Shown here: piece after piece, positions 33,075 to 40,702 of the stretch
Numbering within the stretch: the stretch's first letter is position 1
Layout: each line of letters starts with the position of its first letter
Made by a program: the position numbers and the translations under genes
NCBI GenBank assembly: GCA_009602735.1
Contig: WELA01007774.1
Span: forward strand, 667,850 to 731,849
DNA: 64,000 nucleotides
DNA from: Mesotaenium endlicherianum
Taxonomy: Eukaryota; Streptophyta; Zygnematophyceae; Zygnematales; Mesotaeniaceae
Direction of reading: 5' to 3'
The notes under the pieces: generated by a model
Databases searched by the model: none
Told to the model about the DNA's origin: nothing
Seen by the model: the letters and a program-made list of their open reading frames with translations, nothing else

Positions 33075-34229
33075 ATGCCTACCCGTAGTGGGCTTTCTTA
33101 CCAGCCATACTACGAAGGGGTCAGTGACGAAGACTCAGACTCAGATCTCAGCACCATCACTGAACCCGCTGAAGAAGATCGACCTGCTCTCCAGCACATA
33201 GCAGTTGCTTCCGAGCCATCTCCCCAGTGGGCTCACTACGATTTCTGGTATCCCATGGCAGGTGACCACGAGGTCAGGACTGACAGGTCTGCCTACCGCT
33301 TCAGCGGTAGGCCAGGCACCTGTGATCTGGAAGATACCATCTCGGAGTTTCAGGCTGACTTCGCGGCTGCAAAGCTCAAGACACCCACGCTGACTAAGCG
33401 CGACGTCTTTGACACGCTTATGCGCTACCTCTCGCACGAGGCCCGCGACACCTTCCGTGAGAAGGAGGCCGAGCTCCGGACCCGCACTGAGCTCGTGGGT
33501 GACCCACCAGTGGCAACCTTGCTAGCCAATCCAGTGCAAGCCTTCTGGAACATCCTGAAGACAGAGTTCCAGGCTGCAACTGAAGAGAAGGTGTACGAGC
33601 TGCACCATTTCTTCCGACGCAAGAACGAGACTATCCGCATGATGTACCGCCGCTTGGTGCACCTCCGCCGCGATGTCGGCACTGTCACTGACCGGGAGGC
33701 CGCGGAGATCTTCTTGCGTGCCGTCAAGCCGCGTCTGAGGGAGAGGGCCGTAGTCCCCCTCATCGACCGTCACGGTTCAGAGTATTCTCTGGAGCAGGCC
33801 TACCTCTCCATTGAGAAGCAGAGCTTGGCCGTCGCACGGAGCAACATTAGCGACCGTGTGGGCTTAGCATCCACGGGCGTGCGCCAGGAGGCCTCAGTGC
33901 TGCCGTCTGCTACGACGCGCACGACTCCTGCCCGCCAGCCCCAGTCGCAGCAGCAGCAGCCTCAGCGCTCTCAGCTGCCTCAGCAGACGCAGCAGCGCGG
34001 AGCTACGCGTGGCCGCATTTTCATGGATGCCACCACGAGCGATCCCTGCTGGTCCTGCGGCAAGATGGGCCACTCACGCCAGAACTGCACTCTCGCGCAG
34101 AATGGCAAGCTCGGCGACTGCACCTACTGTGGCAAAGCCGGCCACCTGTAGATCGTCTGTCTGCAAAAGAAGCGCGACGTCAAGAACGGACGCGCTCGCG
34201 ACGGCCCTACGCCTTCAGCAGGACAGTGA
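33075..34229 (+). pseudogene. Gag of element D with two zinc knuckles
   Basis: The ATG at 33075 (MPTRSGLSYQPYYEG) begins an acidic N terminus, then a capsid-like helical region (TLMRYLSHEARDTF, NPVQAFWNILKTEFQ, IRMMYRRLVHLRRDVG), a Gln-rich stretch and two CCHC knuckles: CWSCGKMGHSRQNC and CTYCGKAGHL-stop-IVC. The TAG at 34149 falls inside the second knuckle, whose last Cys lies just beyond it, so the stop is a lesion or is read through rather than being the natural end. The frame then meets TGA at 34227. Confidence 0.85.
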
Positions 34230-36305
34230 GGCGCACGCAACCCTCGTACGGGTGGCCGCCCCGCAATGACAGCAGCTACGGCCACGACGGACGCCGCATT
34301 GATTCCTGGAGCCGACTACTGCAGCTTCGACGACATCAGCGACGCCCTCGTGGAGGCCAACGCGGAGATCGCTAGACTCCGTGGCCTCTTCAACGCCAAT
34401 AACTATGACGCGTGCGGAGCACTCCTCGCGTTCGCTCCACCGTCCTACGCCACAGAACTGACAGCTGGCTCACGCACAGCTTCAGCGTACACATCAGGCT
34501 CAGCGGCAGCGCCGCAGCCCCGCGCACGTCCGCGTTACGACGTAGCGCCCGCTGCCAGAGCTGCAGGCGCTCGCACAGGCAGCTCTGCTAGCCTTGTGCG
34601 CACCGCTCTGACAGCTGTCAGCAGCGACAGCCGGAGTCCCGACAGACTGCCGGATGGAAGGCTGCACGACTGCGCGGTTGCGCCATCTCCCGGCGCAAGC
34701 TCGCGCGCACGCGGGCCAGCCCGCGCGCCAGCCAAGGCCCCGACAGAGCCCCTGGCTTGCGCTTCCCTGCTGGCACCAGCAGGCCTCCCGTCGGCCCGCG
34801 TAGCGACAGCTGGCAGGCAGGGACGGGGGCACCTGGCGGCGTGCACGGCTACAACTGGGCCGGCCGCAGCCTCCCTCTTCGTTCGTGCGGCACTCCCGTG
34901 CGCAGCTCTGCGCACAGGCAGGGACAGCCGGTCCCCGCTGGCTGCTGCAGACAGCAGGCTCCAGCAGAACCCGCCACATGGCACGTGCACGGCAGGCGAG
35001 GCCGCCTCTGCCGACAGCAGCATGCACGCACGCACGCTGGCTCACACGCGCGCCCAGCGCACTGCGCTGCCAGGTCCACGGCACACCCGGCGACGCCACG
35101 CCGTCGTCACAGCGGCAGCTGCAGCTGCGCAAAGCAGCTGCACCCACGCGCTGCCAAGTGGCGCGTGCGCGCAGGTCTGCACGGCCAGCGCAGCGACGGC
35201 CGCAGCGGCCGCCACCCTCGGTCAGCAAGGGGGGGTCCTGACTGCGCTGTGCGGTCGGATCACCGGCAGAAGCGCCGGCAGCGCACCCGCAGCTGCGCAC
35301 ATCCAGGGCTCAGCCCCTGCCGCGCAAGTGCCGCCACTTGGCGCGCGCGTATGGCCCGGCCCGGCCAGCACAGACCTGGCAGTCGGACCAGCCACCCTCA
35401 GTTAGGGGGGGGCTGTCCCGACTTTGCCACACGGCCGGATGACCGATCGCAGTGCCGACGGTCCGCTCACGGCTGCGCACAGCCAGGGCCTAAACCCTAG
35501 CTGCGTACAAAACCCCGGCAGCAGCCCAACGCAAGCTGCCGGGGGGCCAGTTAGCCCATGCATTGGGGGGGGGGCGCTGCAATCTTCGCCCGGCCTAGCC
35601 GGGATAGACGGCGCCACCGGTCCAGTGACCCTGCCCCTCGGCCCCAGCAGCCACCAGGGGGCGCCACCTGGCAGCCTCCTGGCAGCCTCGACCGCGCCAG
35701 CAGATGCAGCGACTGCTGTAGCGGCAGTCTGCGCGGCAGGCTGCACGGCAGGCGCGGCGGCAGGACTTGCGACAAGCTGCGCAGCACTCGCTGCGGCAGA
35801 CCTCGCGGCGAGTTGCGCGGACGGCTCTGCGACAGGCCCCGCGGCAGCATGCGCGGCACGTATGACGGCTGCGCCAGCAGCAGCCATACTGGCCTGCTGC
35901 GCACGTGCGCAGCCACTCGGCAACCGCTCCACAGTTGGGCATGCGAGCCGCGCGCACACGCTCGCCGCACCGGCCAGTCGGCCCGTTGTTCCGCAGAAGC
36001 GCGTCGGGCCAGACCAGGGACGCTGGACGGAGGAGACACCGCGGCTGCCCCGTTCCTTCCGCATCCTAGATCCCTCCACGACCCCAGCGGAGCGGACGCC
36101 CCATGCGCTCGCTTCACCTATGACGACGGTACAGCTCAGCGCGGAGGTCATCTCTCTGGCGCTGCACCGCATGCCGGCGGTCTCCTTCGCAGAGCTCGGC
36201 GTCTCCATGGAGGCAACGTGGCAGGCCGCTCAGCTAATGCTCTAGTCACGCAGAGCCACGCTGCGCACCGTCGCCAGGAGACCGACGACCAATGCCGCCA
36301 GTGTT
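34230..36305 (+). other. GC-rich Ala/Pro/Arg linker of element D
   Basis: The Gag frame continues here as two open stretches, 34266-35405 and 35424-36245, separated by TAG stops at 35403 and 36243. After a plausible start (GADYCSFDDISDALVEANAEIARLRGLF) the sequence is low-complexity Ala, Ser, Pro, Arg and Cys from GC-rich, GCA/GCG-rich DNA with many short imperfect repeats. Toward 36050 it becomes ordinary again (MTTVQLSAEVISLALHRMP). Long open frames on the other strand here are by-products of composition. Function unknown; it joins Gag to protease. Confidence 0.5.
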
Positions 36306-37067
36306 GTGCGATCCACGCCCGCGCGCCCTGCGCATGAGCGCAGGATGATCAGCACTCCTAACGCCGCGTTTTCGGATAATTCGCAGGGGATCGTGCTCGT
36401 CAACACCCAGGCGCCGCAGCGCATCATGTTCGACACAGGAGCGCAGCCGGTCCTCATCAGCCTCCGCTACTTCCGTCAGCTGGGACTCTCTTCTGCCGAC
36501 CTGGAGGACTCCCCGACGCGCATTAACACCGCCGCCGGTACGTCCGAGACCGTCGCCGGCCGTACGAGGTTGGCGCTACTGTTCACTCTGCGCCCAGGCA
36601 CGGCAGACGAGACGACCATCCATCGGCACGCACTCGTCACTCCTTCCGAGTCCTTCGATGTGCCCCTAGGGCAGGACGTGCTCTTTCCCATCGGCGCCGC
36701 GGTCAACAACTGGGCAGAGCGCGTCTTCTATCGTCCCGACTGGAGGACAGGGGGGATGCGTACCGCATCCTTGCCCCTTGACATTGTCGATCGCCGCCCA
36801 GCAGTGCCCGCCCTTTATGGCCTCATGGGACTGGACGATGGCCGGCCAGTGGTCAAGACCGATAAGGACGGGCACGAGGACGAGGAGATCTCTGTGGGGG
36901 TGGACCTGCTCGAGTCACAGGACGAGAAGCTGGACCTACCTAGTGCCGAGCTCCATCTCACGCCGCAGCAGCAGGCGGATGTCCTATTGTTCACACCTGT
37001 TCACACCTGTCCTATTTGCGCACACCTATTGGTCCGCCCGGCTTCAGCGCACCCGGCCAGCCCATGA
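36306..37067 (+). CDS. Aspartic protease of element D
   Basis: Retropepsin-like segment: RIMFDTGAQPVLIS holds the catalytic DTGA at about 36430, and a later hydrophobic strand, DVPLGQDVLFPIGAAV, fits the usual G-x-D-x-L flap-distal motif. It is in the same frame as Gag, reached through linker stops. The open frame begins at a GTG; no initiator Met is expected inside a polyprotein. It ends at TGA 37065 and overlaps by about 50 bases a frame in the -1 phase that carries the rest of Pol, so expression of Pol would need -1 slippage or re-initiation. A direct repeat, TTCACACCTG twice, lies at 36990-37009. Confidence 0.8.
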   Translation: MRSTPARPAHERRMISTPNAAFSDNSQGIVLVNTQAPQRIMFDTGAQPVLISLRYFRQLGLSSADLEDSPTRINTAAGTSETVAGRTRLALLFTLRPGTADETTIHRHALVTPSESFDVPLGQDVLFPIGAAVNNWAERVFYRPDWRTGGMRTASLPLDIVDRRPAVPALYGLMGLDDGRPVVKTDKDGHEDEEISVGVDLLESQDEKLDLPSAELHLTPQQQADVLLFTPVHTCPICAHLLVRPASAHPASP

Positions 37068-38083
37068 CTCACGACTGGCCCAGCAGGACTCGTACCGACG
37101 CCATTGGACCCAACCGACCAGTGTCACACGACTGCTCGACGAGCCACGAGTGTCGTCGCATCGCGCATTTGTTTGCGACGAGCCGGGCTGCCGCGGCCTC
37201 CTCTAGCGCTGGCACACACTCCATACTGCAGCCAGCGCCGAGGCTCAGCGTCCGCGAGCCACGCCGCACGACCCCGTCTATCTGCGCCCATCTGACCTAC
37301 GCACATCGCACTTGGCCGACTATCGGACCCGCTCGAGAGACCACCCCTCTCCGCGAGACGAGCCGCTCCCGATCGCTCACACCCCTTTGCGAGACGCGAG
37401 AGGTGACTCCCCTCCGCGAGACGCGAGCCCGCTCCGTCACGCCGCCCTACGACGACAGGGACCGCACACCTCCTTACGACGACACGCGGAGCCGCGGGGA
37501 CACGCCACCATACGACGACACTCGAGCCCGACGTCGCACTCCGCCCTTCCGGCCCCTCTCAGCTGGCGACGACGCCCAGTCTTCTTCCAAGGCGCATTTC
37601 GTGATGCTGGCCCCTACAGCTCCGCGCGCCTGCGTCCCTTGCAGCCACATCGCTGGCGACGGTCCCTCCGGGTCACCTCCTCGCAAGGTGGCCCGCACCG
37701 ACAGCAAGCCGCCCAGCCGTCCCCCATTTACGGCCGCCGCACGCACACGGCTCATGTCTAGTCTCCGGCAGCCCCAAGACGCGCCCGTTCCACGAGGGCA
37801 GCCCCGGCCGCGAGTCCAGTTGGCCCCTCGACGACCAGTTCGATCCCCGCAGGAGGCCGACAGCTCCGAGCGCTCCGTCTGCACAGTCCCCTCTGCAGAC
37901 ATGCGCGCACGCCAGCGAGCTTACTTCGACCCGCACCCCTACTTGACTCCGCGTCCCGTTCTTGACCAGCTGGCCCGCGCGGCCTCGCACCAGACTGACT
38001 GTGACCAGCGCAACAGGTGGCAGCAGCTGTGCGTGGCCTCGGCCCGACGTCAGGCCCGCGCTGTCTCTCCCACAGCCCTGTAG
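37016..38083 (+). CDS. Ser/Thr-Pro and Arg-rich Pol linker of element D
   Basis: Open in the Pol phase up to TAG 38081. Its centre has short repeats in which TPLRET, TPPYDD and DTRSRGDTPPYDD alternate with Arg (about 37330-37545), resembling an Arg-rich phosphorylatable linker. It contains no recognised enzyme domain. Past the TAG the frame continues directly (DARLRWRTYQDHARGERP) into the methyltransferase, so this segment is probably the N-terminal extension of one polyprotein. Confidence 0.55.
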   Translation: MRTPIGPPGFSAPGQPMTHDWPSRTRTDAIGPNRPVSHDCSTSHECRRIAHLFATSRAAAASSSAGTHSILQPAPRLSVREPRRTTPSICAHLTYAHRTWPTIGPARETTPLRETSRSRSLTPLCETREVTPLRETRARSVTPPYDDRDRTPPYDDTRSRGDTPPYDDTRARRRTPPFRPLSAGDDAQSSSKAHFVMLAPTAPRACVPCSHIAGDGPSGSPPRKVARTDSKPPSRPPFTAAARTRLMSSLRQPQDAPVPRGQPRPRVQLAPRRPVRSPQEADSSERSVCTVPSADMRARQRAYFDPHPYLTPRPVLDQLARAASHQTDCDQRNRWQQLCVASARRQARAVSPTAL

Positions 38084-39307
38084 GATGCGCGCCTGCGGTG
38101 GCGCACCTACCAAGACCACGCACGGGGGGAGCGTCCGCAGCCGCTCACTGACCGCATCCCCAACCTTACGCGTGATTACGCAGACCGTGCTGTGGCCGCC
38201 CTCCGCATGGCGCCACATCAGCACAGCGCCGAGCGTACCTTCCCGCCGCCCGCTCAGCCCGGCACCCCTGCAATGGGGTGTCGCCCACTTTCGACTCCTC
38301 TCTGCGCAGACGCTCTAGACGAGCGGCCCGGCGGCATCGTCCTCGTTGAACTCTTCGCCGGCATCGCCACCGGGTTACTCGCGACCTTACAGGCCGGCAT
38401 CCCGGTATGCCGCTACGTCTACGTCGATCCCGATCATGAGGCCCAGCAGGTGGCCCGTCGGCAGATGGCCTTGGGTCACGAGCGGTTCCCTGACCTCCTT
38501 CCCGAGCACGCATTCCGCCGCGCTCAGACAGACTGGCCCATGGACATCCGCGACATCACCGTCGAGCATGTCACCCGACTTGGGCCCATTGACCTCGTCA
38601 TCGCCGGTTGGGAGTGCCAGGGCTTCTCCAGAGCCGGGCGTGGCAGGGCGCTCAGCGATCCCCGCACGGCCCTCTTCTGGCACTTGCTCCGCGTCCTCAA
38701 CATTGTTGAGGATCGCCAGCCGCCACACACACTCGCGTGGGTCCTGGAGAACGTGGCCGTGCGCCACGATCGCCGTCCCGATGTTAGCGCCGACTTCGCT
38801 CTTTGCAGCAGCTACGTCGGCCGCGAGGCCGTCATCGACGCTGCCCAGATTGGTTCCTTCGCGCACCGCGTCCGCGCCTACTTCACAAACTTGGCAATGC
38901 CAGGTACTCTCGAGGCGTTGGCCGCCTCTCATCCACGTCACACACGCACCGTCGACTCCATCCTCGATGCCCCTCGTCTGGCCCAGCGCGTGACGGCGCT
39001 GCCACATCCCTCCATGGCGCAGTGTGAGGTCCTGCATGACGTCACTCGCGCGCTGCCGACTTTTGTCAGCCGCTACGACAGCGACGCCTCCGTCGGAGAT
39101 CAGCGCGGGATGGTCATCGACCTAGAGACTGGCATGTTTGACCGGCCACGCCCTGCAGAGATGGAGCGTGCCATGGGCTTTCCGCCGCATCTCACGCAGG
39201 TGGACGGTCTCACTGAGGTGAACCGCATTCGCCTCTTGGGGCAGGCGATCGACGCCAACGTCCTCACGTGGATTCTGCTGCAAACGCAGGCCTTGGCGCC
39301 TCTCTAA
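38084..39307 (+). CDS. DNMT3-like cytosine-5 DNA methyltransferase domain in element D
   Basis: The frame shows the C5-methyltransferase motifs in order: motif I LVELFAGIATGLLATLQAG (SAM binding, about 38341-38397), motif IV IDLVIAGWECQGFSRAG (catalytic Cys; Glu replaces the usual Pro of Pro-Cys, about 38590), motif VI WVLENVAV (38738-38761), motif VIII AHRVRAYFTN (about 38860), motif IX/X ERAMGFPPHLTQV and RIRLLGQAIDANV (39163-39261). The spacing and the ends resemble DNMT3 rather than DNMT1 or DRM (no rearrangement). It would methylate cytosine in DNA. It lies in the same phase as RT and integrase, bounded by TAG 38081 and TAA 39305, which marks it as element cargo, not a host gene. Confidence 0.9.
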   Translation, partial: DARLRWRTYQDHARGERPQPLTDRIPNLTRDYADRAVAALRMAPHQHSAERTFPPPAQPGTPAMGCRPLSTPLCADALDERPGGIVLVELFAGIATGLLATLQAGIPVCRYVYVDPDHEAQQVARRQMALGHERFPDLLPEHAFRRAQTDWPMDIRDITVEHVTRLGPIDLVIAGWECQGFSRAGRGRALSDPRTALFWHLLRVLNIVEDRQPPHTLAWVLENVAVRHDRRPDVSADFALCSSYVGREAVIDAAQIGSFAHRVRAYFTNLAMPGTLEALAASHPRHTRTVDSILDAPRLAQRVTALPHPSMAQCEVLHDVTRALPTFVSRYDSDASVGDQRGMVIDLETGMFDRPRPAEMERAMGFPPHLTQVDGLTEVNRIRLLGQAIDANVLTWILLQTQALAPL

Positions 39308-39349
39308 GCCGCAGCCCGGCATCCCGAGCTACCTCGGTCTGCCGATGAT

Positions 39350-40702
39350 ATGGACGATGACTCCACCGACGATGACAACCAGGCCCCGCCCGGCACGACG
39401 TGGCATCATCAACGCGCTGGGCCTGCACCGCAAGCGCGCACCCGCCCCCCCTCCCCGCCGCCGCGCGGGGAGGACTCTGGTTCGCTGGGGGGGGGACGGC
39501 GGAGAGAGGAGTCCTCACAGCGACCCAGGGAGTCCCAGTCACCTTTTCTTTTTCCTCGCTCGCAGGCAGACGGTGCCAGGCAACTGGCCGCAGCTGCCAC
39601 GGTGCAGGTACCCGCGGCAGGCCGAGCGCCAACCGCTGCAGGGCAGGTGACACCTGCAGCACCACAGTCTACCCCAGCGGCAAGACAGGAGACTCCAGCA
39701 GGCCAGGCGACGCCACCAGCTCCACCGACATGGAAGCCGGGGGGGACACTCACCACGGCACAGGCTGCACAGTTGACGGCACTGCTGGACGGGAGGCGCC
39801 GCACCAGCTTTGCCAGCGGCATGCACGATCTCGGGCGCTATCTGGGGGACCCCATGCGGATTACTCTCACGTCGCAGGAGCCCATTTTCCTGAAGCGTTA
39901 TCGCTACAGTCACTTCGAGGATGGCTTGATCAGCGCGCAGACAGGCAAGCTGGAGGACAACCGGCTCATTCGGGAGTCCTCCTCTTGCTATGCCGCACCC
40001 ACGGTCATGCCAGCCAAGAAGGATGCCTCGGGCAACTGGTCCGAGAAGAGGATGTGCGGTGACTATCGTAGGCTGAACGAGGTCACCGAGCAGGACAGAT
40101 ATCCTATGCCGACGCCTGACGAGATCTTTGACGACATTGGCACGTGCACTTGGTTCTCAGTGCTGGATCTGCGTCAGGGCTTCAACCAGATTCCCATCGC
40201 CGAGGAGGACCAGCATAAGACGGCGTTCTGGGGAGCACAGCGGCTCTACGAGTGGGTGGTGATGCCGTTTGGGTTGAAGAACGCGCCAGCTACCTTTCAG
40301 AGGGTGATGGATAAGGAGCTGGCCGGGCTGTCCTTTGCCCGATGCTACATCGATGACGTGCTCGTCTTCAGTCAGACGTTTGAGGAGCACGTGGCGCACA
40401 TCACTACTGTCCTGGACCGCTTGGAGGCCGCTGGGCTCAAGTGCCATCCAGGCAAGTGCACTTTTGGGACCCGCGAGGTGGAGTACCTCGACCACCTGCT
40501 CTCCTCCAGCGGCTTGGCACCCCAGCTTGCGAAGATCTCGGCCATCACGGGCATCCCACCTCCTACAGATCTCTCGCAGCTGCGGGCCTTCCTCAGCATC
40601 TCCAACTACTACCGCCGCTTTGTGCCAGGGTTCAGCGAGCTAGCTAAGCCGCTCAACGACTTGCTCCGCAAGGGCGTTGCCTACGTGTGGGGACCAGAGT
40701 AG
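39350..40702 (+). CDS. Reverse transcriptase of element D
   Basis: After about 130 low-complexity Pro/Ala residues the gypsy RT domain begins: YAAPTVMPAKKDASGNW, EKRMCGDYRRLNEVTEQD, FSVLDLRQGFNQIPI, VVMPFGLKNAPATFQRVM and the catalytic CYIDDVLVFS (about 40345-40374). The connection NYYRRFVPGFSELAKPL follows. The frame stops at TAG 40700 in VWGPE-stop-QAAFDTL, where element B has Gln (EEQQAAF). The catalytic residues are intact, and the upstream TAA at 39305 separates it from the methyltransferase in the same phase. Confidence 0.92.
   Translation: MDDDSTDDDNQAPPGTTWHHQRAGPAPQARTRPPSPPPRGEDSGSLGGGRRREESSQRPRESQSPFLFPRSQADGARQLAAAATVQVPAAGRAPTAAGQVTPAAPQSTPAARQETPAGQATPPAPPTWKPGGTLTTAQAAQLTALLDGRRRTSFASGMHDLGRYLGDPMRITLTSQEPIFLKRYRYSHFEDGLISAQTGKLEDNRLIRESSSCYAAPTVMPAKKDASGNWSEKRMCGDYRRLNEVTEQDRYPMPTPDEIFDDIGTCTWFSVLDLRQGFNQIPIAEEDQHKTAFWGAQRLYEWVVMPFGLKNAPATFQRVMDKELAGLSFARCYIDDVLVFSQTFEEHVAHITTVLDRLEAAGLKCHPGKCTFGTREVEYLDHLLSSSGLAPQLAKISAITGIPPPTDLSQLRAFLSISNYYRRFVPGFSELAKPLNDLLRKGVAYVWGPE

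Noticed and set aside
34500-36117. Several long antisense Cys/Arg/Ala-rich frames in element D
   Set aside because: Explained by extreme GC content; the sense phase is continuous with Gag and protease.
38192-39307. Methyltransferase as an independent host gene
   Set aside because: No introns, no own start in context, same phase as RT and integrase, and bounded by the element's repeats.
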